Positions 9,770 through 19,155 of a DNA stretch of 64,000 bases are shown here, one piece after another; position 1 is the stretch's first letter, and the number at the start of each line of letters is the position of its first letter. The translations under genes and the position numbers were made by a program. A model generated the notes under the pieces. It was not told the origin of the DNA. It searched no databases and saw only the letters and a program-made list of their open reading frames with translations. Source of the DNA: Rhizobium sp. BT04 (GTDB lineage Bacteria; Pseudomonadota; Alphaproteobacteria; Rhizobiales; Rhizobiaceae); contig NZ_CP125652.1 of the NCBI RefSeq assembly GCF_030053135.1, positions 4,582,501 to 4,646,500 on the forward strand, read 5' to 3'.

Positions 9770-10783
9770 TCACCGCTTTGCGAGAATTTTCGCCACCTCG
9801 ACAGCGAAATAGGTGAGGACACCATCGCATCCAGCCCGCTTGAACGACAGCAGCGTTTCGAGCATCGCCCGTTCGCCATCGATCCAGCCGTTCATCGCCG
9901 CCGCCTTGATCTGCGAATATTCGCCGGAAACCTGGTAGGCAAAGGTCGGCAGGCCGAAGGCCTCCTTCATCCGCCAGCAGATATCGAGATAGGGCAGGCC
10001 GGGCTTGACCATCAGCATGTCGGCGCCTTCCTCGACGTCGAGGGCGGCATCGCGGATCGCCTCGGTGCCGTTGGCGGGGTCGATATAATAGGTCTTCTTG
10101 TCGCCTTTCAGCAGCCCGCCCGTCGAGATCGCCTCGCGATAGGGGCCGTAGAAGGCGGAGGCGAATTTCGTCGCATAGCTCATAATGCCGACGTTCTGGT
10201 GGCCGGCCGCATCGAGCGCCATGCGGATCGCGCCGATGCGCCCGTCCATCATCTCTGATGGCGCAATGATGTCGGCGCCGGCACCGGCCTGCATCACAGC
10301 GGCGCGCGCCACCTGGTCGACCGTCTCGTCGTTGACGATCTCGTTGCCTCTGAGAATGCCGTCATGGCCGTGGCTGGTGAAGGGATCGAGCGCGACGTCG
10401 GTGATGACGCCGATATTGGGCACTGCCTTCTTGATCGCCGCCGTCGCCTGATTGATCAGGTTGTTGGCTTCGAGACTGTTCGAGCCCGTCTCGTCGCGCA
10501 GTTCCATCTCGATATTCGGAAAGGTGGCGAGTGCGGGAATGCCGAGGCCGGCCGCTTCGCGCGCCGCCTCGACGGCTTTGTCGATGCTCATGCGGTTGAC
10601 GCCGGGCATGGCCGGGATCGGATCGATAATGCCGGAGCCCGGCACGATGAAGATAGGCCAGATCAGGTCGTCGACGGTCAGCCGGTTTTCCTGCACCAGC
10701 CGGCGCGTCCAATCCGCCTTGCGGTTGCGCCGCATGCGGCGATGGCCGGTGATCTCGTCGACGAGATGAGTTCTGTCCTGCAT
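9770..10783 (-). CDS. hemB: Delta-aminolevulinic acid dehydratase (porphobilinogen synthase)
   Basis: Condenses two 5-aminolevulinate molecules to porphobilinogen in haem synthesis. 337 residues from ATG 10783. The two Schiff-base lysines lie in SYATKFASAF (K206) and LMVKPGLPYL (K260). The metal-site region reads DVALDPFTSHGHDG; the zinc cysteines of other bacteria are replaced, as in the magnesium-dependent enzyme of Bradyrhizobium. The longer ORF start at 10924 runs into a repeat and lacks similarity. Confidence 0.96.
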   Translation of the reverse strand: MQDRTHLVDEITGHRRMRRNRKADWTRRLVQENRLTVDDLIWPIFIVPGSGIIDPIPAMPGVNRMSIDKAVEAAREAAGLGIPALATFPNIEMELRDETGSNSLEANNLINQATAAIKKAVPNIGVITDVALDPFTSHGHDGILRGNEIVNDETVDQVARAAVMQAGAGADIIAPSEMMDGRIGAIRMALDAAGHQNVGIMSYATKFASAFYGPYREAISTGGLLKGDKKTYYIDPANGTEAIRDAALDVEEGADMLMVKPGLPYLDICWRMKEAFGLPTFAYQVSGEYSQIKAAAMNGWIDGERAMLETLLSFKRAGCDGVLTYFAVEVAKILAKR

Positions 10784-10880
10784 GATATCTGCCCCCAGCC
10801 CATTCCATTTATCGGAGCGCTCATTATCATGACGCCCGGAAAATCCAAACCGGACGATTGGCCGCGGCGGAAAACCTCTG

Positions 10881-10975
10881 GCGCATAATCCCGAAATCCA
10901 ATCGATTTTCGCGGTTATGCGCATGCTCGATGTGATAGAGCGGCGTCAGCGCGTCTTGTCGGACGCGCTAACGCC
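10881..10975. repeat. Rhizobial two-hairpin repeat, copy A
   Basis: First hairpin arms GCGCATAA (10881-10888) and TTATGCGC (10915-10922), second AGCGCGTC (10948-10955) and GACGCGCT (10962-10969). The layout and much of the sequence match copy B at 17806-17900. It lies between hemB and the membrane-protein gene at 10979. Confidence 0.7.
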
Positions 10976-10978
10976 CTT

Positions 10979-11449
10979 ATGAAGATGCAACCCCGAACCG
11001 ATGTCTGCGCTATGGAAACCGATTCCCCGACGATACCGAAACGCACACTGGCGGATATCCTCTTCATTCTCTTCCTGAGACTGGTCGCCGTCTCCTGCTT
11101 CTGGTTCGGCCTGCAATATTGGGCGATGCTCGTCGGCTATTCGCTGGTCGGCGCCGGCCGCTTCGATCTTTTGAGCCTGCCGTGGAAGGTGGCAAGCACC
11201 AGTCTCGCCGTGCTTTTCCCCGTCGCTTCTCTCGGTCTCTGGCTCACCGTCTCCTGGGGACCGGTCATCTGGGTGCTGGCCGCCGGCGGCCAGATCCTGA
11301 TGTATGGCCTGCTGCCGGATATTTTCGGCCCCAACCAGCTGATCATCCTGCTGCATGTCATGGTCGCCGTCGTTTACTGGATTTTCCGCCTGCTGCTGTG
11401 GCTGGAAAAGCGCCGGCACCGCCGCCAGGTAAGTGTTGATTTACCCTGA
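10979..11449 (+). CDS. Small membrane protein (DUF6163-like)
   Basis: 156 residues with four hydrophobic segments (LADILFILFLRLVAVSCFWF; a second near residue 60-90; VIWVLAAGGQILMYGLLP; LIILLHVMVAVVYWIFRLLL). The basic C-terminus (EKRRHRR) probably faces the cytoplasm. It sits upstream of ldtR, as in related Rhizobiaceae, so a cell-envelope role is possible. The ATG at 10979 abuts a repeat element; the ATG at 11012 (METDSPT) is an alternative start. The DUF number is recalled from gene order and topology, not checked. Confidence 0.7.
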   Translation: MKMQPRTDVCAMETDSPTIPKRTLADILFILFLRLVAVSCFWFGLQYWAMLVGYSLVGAGRFDLLSLPWKVASTSLAVLFPVASLGLWLTVSWGPVIWVLAAGGQILMYGLLPDIFGPNQLIILLHVMVAVVYWIFRLLLWLEKRRHRRQVSVDLP

Positions 11450-11577
11450 GACAACGTGGAGTTACCAGTAAGGCTCCGTTAAGCCTGCGGTTTAAGTCGA
11501 ATTTTATATGTATTCGATAGGGTCTCACTCAAGGCGGGAAGAAAACACACCGCCAACCAAACAGTGAGGCAGTCAAT

Positions 11578-12093
11578 ATGAACACGAAAATCAAGCCGCA
11601 GGCGGTATCGAACTTCCGTGACCAGCAGGACCAGGGCATCCGTGATCTTTACATGGAATCCCTTCATCTTGTTGAACGTCTTCACCGTCGTCTTCTCGAC
11701 GTCATTAAGGACGAGTTCGACCGTCAGGGTCGCAGCGACGTCAACGCCATCCAGGCGCTGCTCCTTTTCAACATCGGCAATTCCGAGCTGACCGCCGGCG
11801 AGTTGCGCTCGCGTGGCTACTATCTCGGCTCCAATGTTTCCTACAACGTCAAGAAGCTGGTCGATCTCGGCTTCATCAACCATCAGCGCTCCCGCATCGA
11901 CCGCCGCTCGGTCCGCATCAGCCTGACCGAAACCGGCCAGGACATCGCCGAAACGGTCGCCAAGCTCTACGAACGCCACATTACCTCGATCGACAAGGTC
12001 GGCGGCATCGGCACAGACGAGTTCACCCAGATGAACAAGCTTCTCCAGCGTCTGGACCGTTTCTGGAACGACAGCATCATGTATCGCCTCTGA
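11578..12093 (+). CDS. ldtR: MarR-family regulator LdtR
   Basis: 171 residues with a winged-helix MarR core: ALLLFNIGNSELTAGELRSR (helix-turn-helix) and KKLVDLGFINHQRSRIDRRSVRISLT (wing, about 110-128). In Sinorhizobium and Liberibacter, LdtR controls L,D-transpeptidase ldtP and stress tolerance. Here ldtP lies directly downstream on the same strand at 12535. The ATG at 11578 follows an AT-rich promoter region. A hairpin terminator follows at 12123. Confidence 0.9.
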   Translation: MNTKIKPQAVSNFRDQQDQGIRDLYMESLHLVERLHRRLLDVIKDEFDRQGRSDVNAIQALLLFNIGNSELTAGELRSRGYYLGSNVSYNVKKLVDLGFINHQRSRIDRRSVRISLTETGQDIAETVAKLYERHITSIDKVGGIGTDEFTQMNKLLQRLDRFWNDSIMYRL

Positions 12094-12122
12094 GACCCCG
12101 GACCTCCTTTCAGGGTTGCAGA

Positions 12123-12153
12123 AAATCGGACGTGTTCCCTGCACGTCCGATTT
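12123..12153 (+). terminator. Terminator of ldtR
   Basis: AAATCGGACGTG (12123-12134) pairs perfectly with CACGTCCGATTT (12142-12153) over a 7-base loop, ending in a short T-run. It is 30 bases past the ldtR stop. Confidence 0.8.
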
Positions 12154-12534
12154 GCCGTTTGATCTGCGTGGCATCTTTGCAACGCATGGCTGACAAGCGC
12201 AAAGCCCGGTATTCAAGCCGTTTTTTAGCCGTTATTAACCGGCACGGTTTACCCCGTCATATGGTTCGTTGCGTCGTGTTCCCGGCAGCCGGCAGTCCTC
12301 TACCGATCCGGCAACACGAATTGGCCATATTGGTGTGGCAGCGAAAGGCTTAACAACCGGCGCTTTCAATGGACCGATCAGGAATGTTCAGCCTGTCGCA
12401 TCGCAATCTTGTGATGGGCAGGCGGAGTTTTTTGATACGCCGGGACAATGAATGGACAGGGATCTGCGTTATAGCGCAGTGATTTCGCAAAGAGCCGCGG
12501 CTTCTTCTGATGGCGGCATTGAGTGGTTGGGACT
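12154..12534 (+). promoter_or_regulatory. Long leader region of ldtP without a gene
   Basis: About 380 bases between the ldtR terminator and ldtP, with no convincing ORF. By analogy with described LdtR systems it should hold the ldtP promoter and LdtR-binding sequence; I could not identify a specific operator by eye. Confidence 0.4.
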
Positions 12535-13836
12535 ATGTCGAAGAAAAACGGAATTGAAGCTCTCTCGCGCCGCGCTTTCCTTGCGTCCGCGGCAACGGTT
12601 GGCGCCAGCGCGATCGCCGCGCCGGCATTTGCGCAATCGGCGATCGATACGCTGATCAACGCGCCACGCCGCGGCAACTGGGACGACCAGTTCGACGCCA
12701 AGGCGGCTTCGCGAACGGCAAGCGCAGTCGTTTCCAACACCCCGATCCTGGGCCCCCAATCGGTTGCGAGCGCCCAGCAGGCGGTCATGCAGTATCAGCA
12801 GATCGCCGCAGCCGGCGGCTGGCCTGAGGTCAATCCCGGTGACCAGCGCCTGCAGCTCGGCGTCAGCCATCCCGCAGTCCAGGCGCTGCGCCAGCGCCTT
12901 GCGATCACTGGCGACCTGCCGCGCGAGGCCGGCATGTCGAGCGCCTTCGATTCCTATGTCGACGGCGCCGTCAAGCGCTTCCAGGCGCGCCACGGCCTGC
13001 CGGCCGACGGCGTTCTCGGCGAATTCACGCTGAAGGCGATGAACATCCCCGCCGATGTCCGCCTGCAGCAGCTGAACACCAATATCGTCCGTCTGCAGAC
13101 CTTCCCGGAAGATCTGGGCCGCCGTCACGTGATGGTCAATATTCCGGCCGCCTATGTCGAGGCTGTCGAAGACGGCAGTGTCGCGACGCGTCACACCGCG
13201 GTTGTCGGCCGCTTGAGCCGCCCGACGCATCTCGTCAACTCGAAGATCTACGAGGTCATCCTCAACCCTTACTGGACCTCGCCGCGCTCGATCGTCGAGA
13301 AGGACATCATGCCGCTGATGCGCAAGGATCCGACCTATCTCGAAAAGAACGCCATCCGCCTGATCGACGGCAAGGGCAACGAAGTCGCCCCCGAGACCAT
13401 CGACTGGAACGGCGAGGCGCCGAACCTGATGTTCCGCCAGGACCCCGGCAAGACCAACGCCATGGCCTCGACCAAGATCAACTTCTACAACAAGAACGGC
13501 GAGTATATGCACGACACGCCGCAGCAGGGCCTGTTCAACAAGCTCATGCGCTTCGAATCCTCGGGCTGTGTCCGCGTCCAGAACGTGCGCGACCTGTCGA
13601 ACTGGCTCTTGCGCGAGACCCCCGGCTGGAACCGCCAGCAGATGGAGCAGGTGATCGCAACCGGCGTCAACACGCCGATCAAGCTCGCCACGGAGGTTCC
13701 GGTTTATTTCGTCTACATCTCTGCCTGGGGCATGCCCGACGGCATCGTCCAGTTCCGCGACGACATCTATCAGATGGACGGCAATGCCGAGCTGGCGCTC
13801 GACACCACGGCCGGCATGGAACAGCCGGTTCAATAA
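12535..13836 (+). CDS. ldtP: L,D-transpeptidase LdtP
   Basis: Forms 3-3 cross-links or attaches proteins to peptidoglycan in the periplasm. 433 residues from ATG 12535. A twin-arginine-like signal (SRRAFLASAATVGASAIAAPAFA) occupies about residues 10-34. A peptidoglycan-binding domain lies at about 105-170 (VQALRQRLAITG; AVKRFQARHGLPADGVLG). The YkuD catalytic site is SSGCVRVQN with the nucleophile near C345. It is downstream of ldtR, the expected regulator. Confidence 0.93.
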   Translation: MSKKNGIEALSRRAFLASAATVGASAIAAPAFAQSAIDTLINAPRRGNWDDQFDAKAASRTASAVVSNTPILGPQSVASAQQAVMQYQQIAAAGGWPEVNPGDQRLQLGVSHPAVQALRQRLAITGDLPREAGMSSAFDSYVDGAVKRFQARHGLPADGVLGEFTLKAMNIPADVRLQQLNTNIVRLQTFPEDLGRRHVMVNIPAAYVEAVEDGSVATRHTAVVGRLSRPTHLVNSKIYEVILNPYWTSPRSIVEKDIMPLMRKDPTYLEKNAIRLIDGKGNEVAPETIDWNGEAPNLMFRQDPGKTNAMASTKINFYNKNGEYMHDTPQQGLFNKLMRFESSGCVRVQNVRDLSNWLLRETPGWNRQQMEQVIATGVNTPIKLATEVPVYFVYISAWGMPDGIVQFRDDIYQMDGNAELALDTTAGMEQPVQ

Positions 13837-13862
13837 GCGGCGACCTCTGCATCGAACCCTCG

Positions 13863-13890
13863 AACCGCGCCTTCCCGGCGCGGTTTTATT
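13863..13890 (+). terminator. Terminator of ldtP
   Basis: AACCGCGCC (13863-13871) pairs with GGCGCGGTT (13877-13885) over a 5-base loop, followed by a T-rich run. Confidence 0.85.
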
Positions 13891-14052
13891 ATGCCGGGGA
13901 GGGCGCGCTATCCCTTGGCCACCATTCATAGCCGCCGCGCTGTCGCAAAATGACCGGAGCGCGCGCTTTGCTCAGCAAATGTCGTTCTTCGTATTGCCCT
14001 TGCCACGGCGGGAGGCTAATACCTCAGCGCATTCCAGTTGAGGAGCCCGCCC

Positions 14053-15351
14053 ATGACCAATGCTTCCACCGAATCCTTCTTCAATCGCTCGCTAGCGGAC
14101 GTCGATCCCGAGATTTTCGGCGCGATCGGAAAGGAACTCGGTCGCCAACGGCACGAGATCGAACTGATCGCTTCCGAGAACATCGTCTCCCGCGCCGTGC
14201 TGGAAGCCCAGGGCTCCATCATGACCAACAAATATGCCGAGGGTTATCCCGGCAAGCGCTATTACGGCGGCTGCCAGTTCGTCGATATCGCCGAGGAACT
14301 GGCGATCGAGCGCGCCAAGAAGCTGTTCGGCGTCAATTTCGCCAACGTCCAGCCGAATTCCGGCTCGCAGATGAACCAGGCCGTGTTCCTGGCGCTCTTG
14401 CAGCCGGGCGATACCTTCATGGGTCTCGACCTGAATTCGGGCGGCCACCTCACGCATGGTTCGCCGGTCAACATGTCCGGCAAGTGGTTCAACGTCGTTT
14501 CCTACGGCGTGCGCGAAGGCGATAACCTGCTCGATATGGATGAAGTCGCCCGCAAGGCCGAAGAAACCAAGCCGAAGCTCATCATCGCCGGCGGCACCGC
14601 CTATTCCCGCATCTGGGACTGGAAGCGTTTCCGCGAGATCGCCGACTCGGTCGGCGCCTATCTGATGGTCGACATGGCCCATATCGCCGGTCTCGTTGCC
14701 GGCGGCCAGCATCCGTCGCCGTTCCCGCACTGCCATGTCGCGACGACGACGACCCACAAGTCGCTGCGCGGCCCGCGCGGCGGCGTCATCCTCACCAATG
14801 ACGAGGATCTGGCGAAGAAGTTCAATTCGGCCGTTTTCCCCGGCCTGCAGGGTGGTCCGCTGATGCACATCATCGCCGCCAAGGCCGTTGCCTTCGGCGA
14901 GGCGCTGCAGCCGGAGTTCAAGGATTATGCCGCCCAGATCGTCAAGAACGCCCGGGCGCTTGCCGAAACGCTGATCGCAGGCGGCCTCGACGTCGTCTCC
15001 GGCGGCACCGACAACCATCTGATGCTCGTCGACCTGCGCAAGAAGAACGCCACCGGCAAGCGCGCCGAGGCAGCGCTCGGCCGCGCCTACGTCACCTGCA
15101 ACAAGAACGGCATTCCCTTCGATCCGGAAAAGCCCTTCGTCACCTCGGGCGTACGCCTCGGTGCCCCGGCCGGCACGACGCGCGGCTTCAAGGAAGCCGA
15201 ATTCCGCGAGATCGGCAATCTCATCGTCGAGGTCCTCGACGGCCTGAAGGTCGCCAATTCCGATGAAGGCAACGCCGCCGTCGAAGCCGCCGTGCGCGGC
15301 AAGGTGGTCAACCTCACCGACCGCTTCCCCATGTATGGCTACATGGGATAA
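14053..15351 (+). CDS. glyA: Serine hydroxymethyltransferase
   Basis: Interconverts serine plus tetrahydrofolate with glycine plus methylene-tetrahydrofolate; PLP-dependent. 432 residues, normal length. The PLP lysine is K236 in [26 protein letters not shown] and [14 protein letters not shown] are typical blocks. The ATG at 14053 follows GAGGAG. The stop is 9 bases before nrdR, so glyA, nrdR, ribD and ribE look like one operon. Confidence 0.97.
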   Translation: MTNASTESFFNRSLADVDPEIFGAIGKELGRQRHEIELIASENIVSRAVLEAQGSIMTNKYAEGYPGKRYYGGCQFVDIAEELAIERAKKLFGVNFANVQPNSGSQMNQAVFLALLQPGDTFMGLDLNSGGHLTHGSPVNMSGKWFNVVSYGVREGDNLLDMDEVARKAEETKPKLIIAGGTAYSRIWDWKRFREIADSVGAYLMVDMAHIAGLVAGGQHPSPFPHCHVATTTTHKSLRGPRGGVILTNDEDLAKKFNSAVFPGLQGGPLMHIIAAKAVAFGEALQPEFKDYAAQIVKNARALAETLIAGGLDVVSGGTDNHLMLVDLRKKNATGKRAEAALGRAYVTCNKNGIPFDPEKPFVTSGVRLGAPAGTTRGFKEAEFREIGNLIVEVLDGLKVANSDEGNAAVEAAVRGKVVNLTDRFPMYGYMG

Positions 15352-15360
15352 GGAGTAGGG

Positions 15361-15837
15361 ATGCGCTGCCCCTATTGCGGTTCGGAAGATACCCAGGTCA
15401 AGGATTCGCGTCCGGCGGAGGATAACACCTCCATCCGCCGGCGGCGTATCTGTCCGGATTGCGGCGGCCGCTTCACCACCTTCGAGCGTGTGCAGCTGCG
15501 CGAGCTGATGGTCACCAAGAAGACCGGCCGCAAGGTGCCATTCGACCGCGACAAGCTGGTGCGCTCCTTCGAAGTGGCGCTGCGCAAGCGCCCGGTTGAG
15601 CGGGATCGCATCGAGCGCGCCGTCTCTGGCATCGTCCGCCGGCTTGAAAGCTCCGGCGAGACCGAGATTTCTTCCGAGCAGATCGGTCTGCAGGTACTGG
15701 AGGCGATGAAGAGCCTCGATGATGTCGGCTTCGTGCGCTATGCCTCGGTCTATCGGGATTTCTCGCTTGCCGAGGATTTCGAGAAGGTCATTTCCGAAAT
15801 CAACGCCAAGATCGCCCGCGACCCGCTGGACAGGTGA
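15361..15837 (+). CDS. nrdR: Transcriptional repressor NrdR
   Basis: Zinc-ribbon/ATP-cone repressor of ribonucleotide reductase genes. 158 residues. The zinc ribbon CPYCG...[14 protein letters not shown] occupies 3-45, with the ATP-cone domain after [23 protein letters not shown] 15361 follows AAGGAGTAGGG. The stop is 3 bases before ribD. Confidence 0.96.
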   Translation: MRCPYCGSEDTQVKDSRPAEDNTSIRRRRICPDCGGRFTTFERVQLRELMVTKKTGRKVPFDRDKLVRSFEVALRKRPVERDRIERAVSGIVRRLESSGETEISSEQIGLQVLEAMKSLDDVGFVRYASVYRDFSLAEDFEKVISEINAKIARDPLDR

Positions 15838-15840
15838 GCC

Positions 15841-17202
15841 ATGAGCATCACGCCGCATGATGAAGGTTTCATGGCGGCGGCGATCCGCCTGTCGCGTTTG
15901 CATCTCGGCCGCACCGCCACCAACCCCTCCGTTGGCTGCCTGATCGTCAAGGACGGCGTCGTCGTCGGCCAGGCGGTGACGGCGATCGGCGGCCGCCCGC
16001 ATGCCGAGCCGCAGGCGCTCGCTGAAGCCGGCGCGGCTGCTCGCGGCGCCACCGCCTACGTGACGCTCGAACCCTGCTCGCATCACGGCAAGACGCCGCC
16101 CTGCGCCGAGGCGCTGATCGCCTACGGCGTTGCCCGCGTCGTCATCAGCGTCACCGATCCCGATCCGCGTGTCTCCGGCCGCGGCATCGCCATGCTGCGC
16201 GACGCCGGCATAGAGGTGGATGCCGGCGTGCTGGAAGCGGAGGGCCGGCATTCCCTGGCCGCATATCTCACCCGCCAGACGAAGAACCGCCCCTATGTGA
16301 CTCTCAAGCTTGCCGTTTCCGCCGATGGCATGATCGGCCGCGAAGGGGAGGGCCAAGTGGCGATAACAGGCCCGGAGGCCCGCACCGAGGTTCAGGTGCT
16401 GCGCGCCGAAACCGATGCGATCCTCGTCGGCATCGGCACGGCAATATCAGACGATCCGCTGCTGACGGTGCGTTTACCGGGGCTCGAGGCGCAGTCCCCC
16501 GTTCGCATCGTGCTCGATCCCACTCTGGCTTTGCCGCTGACCAGCAAGCTCGTTGCGACGGCGCGGGAGGTGCCGGTGATCGTGGTGGCGAGCGAGGACG
16601 TATCATTGTTGGAGGCCGAGGGCTTACCCCCCTCTGCCCTGCCGGCCGTTCGGCGCTCCGATCGATCCACTGGATCGATCGCTCCGGCTTCGCCGGCACA
16701 CGCCTCACCCCCCACAAGGGCGGAGATCGGCAAGGAGCGGGATCCGAATTCCCAAGATGGCTCGTCATCACAAGCAACGGCAGATGTAGGGCAGGGAGCA
16801 AGCTCCCAGCCGATCTCCCCACTTGTGGGGGAGATGCCCGGCAGGGCAGAAGGGGGTGCCTCACCCACCGACGCCACCGACATGGACTCCCGCCGCGCTG
16901 CCCTCGAAGCCGCTGGTGTCGAGGTCGTCTATTGCAATCCCTACCATCCGGAAATCCTGCTGCCGGCGCTCGCAACGCGTGGCATTTCCTCGCTTCTGGT
17001 CGAGGGCGGGGCAAAGACGGCGCGACTTTTTCTCGAAGCAGGCCTCGTCGACCGCATCCAGCTTTATCAGGCGCCTGTCATCATCGGCGAAGGCGGTATT
17101 GAATCCCCGCTACAGACAACCGACATACCATCGGGTTTTGCCCATACGGGCACGCGGATGTTCGGCGAAGATCGCCTGGACGAATACGAAAGAGGGCTTT
17201 GA
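15841..17202 (+). CDS. ribD: Bifunctional riboflavin deaminase/reductase RibD with an in-frame repeat insertion
   Basis: Catalyses the second and third steps of riboflavin synthesis. The zinc deaminase domain has HAEPQALAEAG and PCSHHGKTPPCAEAL (about 57-95). The reductase domain begins at YVTLKLAVSADGMIG (about 153). The protein has 453 residues, about 80 more than expected, because a palindromic repeat (16626-16857) is read through in frame at about residues 262-339. Conserved reductase sequence resumes at RRAALEAAGVEVVYCNP. The stop overlaps the ribE start by one base (TGATG). Confidence 0.93.
   Translation: MSITPHDEGFMAAAIRLSRLHLGRTATNPSVGCLIVKDGVVVGQAVTAIGGRPHAEPQALAEAGAAARGATAYVTLEPCSHHGKTPPCAEALIAYGVARVVISVTDPDPRVSGRGIAMLRDAGIEVDAGVLEAEGRHSLAAYLTRQTKNRPYVTLKLAVSADGMIGREGEGQVAITGPEARTEVQVLRAETDAILVGIGTAISDDPLLTVRLPGLEAQSPVRIVLDPTLALPLTSKLVATAREVPVIVVASEDVSLLEAEGLPPSALPAVRRSDRSTGSIAPASPAHASPPTRAEIGKERDPNSQDGSSSQATADVGQGASSQPISPLVGEMPGRAEGGASPTDATDMDSRRAALEAAGVEVVYCNPYHPEILLPALATRGISSLLVEGGAKTARLFLEAGLVDRIQLYQAPVIIGEGGIESPLQTTDIPSGFAHTGTRMFGEDRLDEYERGL
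16626..16857. repeat. Palindromic repeat element inserted in ribD
   Basis: Terminal arms ACCCCCCTCTGCCCTGCCGG (16626-16645) and CCGGCAGGGCAGAAGGGGGT (16838-16857) are inverted, matching at 19 of 20 positions. A second nested pair involves CACAAGGGCGGAGATCGG and CCGATCTCCCCACTTGTGG. The arm sequence is of a kind I know as frequent intergenic repeats of Rhizobium. No stop codon occurs in the ribD frame. Confidence 0.8.
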
Positions 17203-17813
17203 TGTTCACCGGAATAGTCACCGATGTCGGCACGGTCGAATCCGTTTCCCCGCTGAAGGAAGGTATCCGCTTGCGGGTTGCGACCGCCTATGATCCCAAG
17301 ACGATCGACATGGGCGCCTCGATCTCGCATGCCGGCATCTGCCTGACCGTCACCGCCCTTCCGGCCGAAGGCAGCAACGGCCGCTGGTATGAGGTCGAGG
17401 CCTGGGAAGAGGCGCTGCGGCTGACGACGATCGGCACCTGGCAGCAAGGCAGCCGCATCAATCTCGAACGGTCGCTGAAGATCGGCGATGAACTCGGCGG
17501 CCACATCGTTTCCGGCCATGTCGACGGCAAGGCGGAAATCCTGTCAGTGACATCGGAAGGCGACGCCACGCGTTACCGGCTGCGGGCGCCCGAACATCTG
17601 GCGAAATTCGTCGCCCCCAAGGGCTCGATCGCGCTCGACGGCACCTCGCTGACGGTCAATGCGGTCGACGGCACGGATTTCGACGTCCTCCTCATCCGTC
17701 ACACGCTCGAAGTGACGACGTGGGGCAAGCGCAAGGCCGGCGACTTCGTCAATTTCGAAGTCGACACCATGGCGCGCTACGCCGCCCGGCTGGCGGAATT
17801 TCCCAGCGCATAA
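17202..17813 (+). CDS. ribE: Riboflavin synthase, alpha subunit
   Basis: Dismutates two lumazine molecules to riboflavin in the last step. 203 residues built of two repeated lumazine-binding halves: MFTGIVTDVGTV at the start and GHIVSGHVDGKAEIL near 95, then GTSLTVNAVDG in the second half. ATG 17202 overlaps the ribD stop. The TAA stop (17811-17813) lies within a repeat element arm (GCGCATAA). ribH, the partner, is 2 kb away. Confidence 0.95.
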   Translation: MFTGIVTDVGTVESVSPLKEGIRLRVATAYDPKTIDMGASISHAGICLTVTALPAEGSNGRWYEVEAWEEALRLTTIGTWQQGSRINLERSLKIGDELGGHIVSGHVDGKAEILSVTSEGDATRYRLRAPEHLAKFVAPKGSIALDGTSLTVNAVDGTDFDVLLIRHTLEVTTWGKRKAGDFVNFEVDTMARYAARLAEFPSA

Positions 17814-17900
17814 CCCCGAGAATCGGAATCGATTTTCGGGCTTATGCGCAGATCCAGTAGAGCGTCCTTAGCGCGTCCTGTCGGACGCGCGACGCTCTAA
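17806..17900. repeat. Rhizobial two-hairpin repeat, copy B
   Basis: Hairpin 1: GCGCATAA (17806-17813) with TTATGCGC (17842-17849). Hairpin 2 is nested: AGAGCGTC (17859-17866) with GACGCTCT (17891-17898), inner GCGCGTC with GACGCGC. It shares order and sequence with copy A at 10881-10975. Its ends contain the stop codons of ribE (TAA) and of the convergent GNAT gene (TAG). Confidence 0.75.
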
Positions 17901-18412
17901 CGCGAAAACTGAATGATTTCCCCATTATACTGCGTGCGCGCCGTCTCGCGAAAACCGAGCTTGGCTGCGACCCTGAGCGAGGTCTCATTCTCCGGGCTGA
18001 TGATGCAGCTCATCCGTTTTCCCGGGAAATGCGTTTCCGCCCAGCCGATCAGGACGGTCAGCGCCTCGGTGGCATAACCGCGGCCGTGCGCAGACGGCAT
18101 CAGCGCCCAGCCGACCTCCATCGTCCCCTCAATCGACGGTTCCATTTCGCGCCGGGCTTCCAGGAAGCCCGCTTCGCCGATGAACCGGCCGCTCGCCTTT
18201 TCGACGATCGCGAGAAAGCCGAAGCCCATATGGTGCCACATGCCGGCAACGCGCAGCATGCGGCTCCAGCTCTGCTCACGTGTCGATGGCACGCCGGTGA
18301 TGAAGCGCACGACGTCCTCGTCCGCCCATAATGCTGCATGCGCCTCGAAATCGTCGAGGCGGTGAGGACGAAGCGTCAGCCGCGCCGTTTCGAGGGTCGG
18401 AATATCGGCCAC
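17897..18412 (-). CDS. GNAT acetyltransferase, RimJ/RimL-like
   Basis: 171 residues from a GTG at 18412, which has AAGGATCC just upstream; the longer ORF has no better start. The start LETARLTLRPHRLDDFEA and the acetyl-CoA loop HGRGYATEALTVLIGWA (about 100-115) are typical. Later ENETSLRVAAKLGFRETA is the conserved motif B region. The substrate is unknown. It is 25 bases downstream of the cupin gene and probably co-transcribed. Confidence 0.85.
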   Translation of the reverse strand: MADIPTLETARLTLRPHRLDDFEAHAALWADEDVVRFITGVPSTREQSWSRMLRVAGMWHHMGFGFLAIVEKASGRFIGEAGFLEARREMEPSIEGTMEVGWALMPSAHGRGYATEALTVLIGWAETHFPGKRMSCIISPENETSLRVAAKLGFRETARTQYNGEIIQFSR

Positions 18413-18437
18413 ATCGGATCCTTGTGGAATCGCGCCT

Positions 18438-18941
18438 TCAGGCGCCGGGTTCGCCGTCCCAATAGTCGAGATCGCTTTCCGGCCTGCCGATATGGCGGAA
18501 GCGCCCGGCCTTTGAACCGTCCTTGTTCGTCTTGGCAAGGAATTTTCCGGAATCGGGATATTCGACGATTTCGGTCTTCGCCATCGTCGAGATGCCGAGA
18601 TAGACGAGTGTGGCGGTGCCGGTATTGATGATCTGGTGTGCCGTTTCCGGTCCGCCGGCCGGCGCCCCGAGCACGTCCCCCGCCTTGATCGGATGGCGCT
18701 CGTCGCCGAAACGGTATTCGCCGGCGCCTGATATCACGTAGAAAAGCTCGTCTTCGACATGGTGATTGTGGAAGGGACAGCTCGATTTGCCCGGCGGTAC
18801 TTCGTTATAGCTGACGCCGAGACCGGCGAGGCCAAGAGGCGAGCCGAACGAGGTGTCGGCGCTTTCATATAGCTCGCCCTGTTTCCAGTGCTCGAGCTTG
18901 AGATCGGCGATATTGATCACCGCCTTCGGTTCCGTCGTCAT
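18438..18941 (-). CDS. Cupin-domain protein
   Basis: 167 residues. The metal-binding cupin motif 1 is PFHNHHVEDELFYVISGAGEYRFG, with two histidines and a glutamate; the second part AHQIINTGTATLVYLGIS provides motif 2. The C-terminal tail YPDSGKFLAKTNKDG is shared with proteins annotated as cupins near acetyltransferases. Reaction unknown. ATG at 18941. It precedes the GNAT gene and is probably the first gene of a two-gene unit. Confidence 0.82.
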   Translation of the reverse strand: MTTEPKAVINIADLKLEHWKQGELYESADTSFGSPLGLAGLGVSYNEVPPGKSSCPFHNHHVEDELFYVISGAGEYRFGDERHPIKAGDVLGAPAGGPETAHQIINTGTATLVYLGISTMAKTEIVEYPDSGKFLAKTNKDGSKAGRFRHIGRPESDLDYWDGEPGA

Positions 18942-19155
18942 GCTGTTCTCCTGTTGCAGGAAGAGAAACTATCATCGCGCCGGAAAATTCAATGCCCGTC
19001 TCGGAATTCGCCTATCTCGGAAAACCCCGGCATGGGCGGAGAGGAGACCGCCGCCCATGCTGTGAGCGCCGCGCGTCCAGGACGCCAAGACGCTCGATCA
19101 CGTTCAGCCCGTGCATCCCGGAAGATCGGTTGATTGTCCGGGATGTGCTGAAGCG

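Noticed and set aside
14092..16356. 754-codon open frame antisense to glyA-nrdR-ribD
   Set aside because: No start signal or family features; all of it is explained by codon periodicity of the plus-strand genes.
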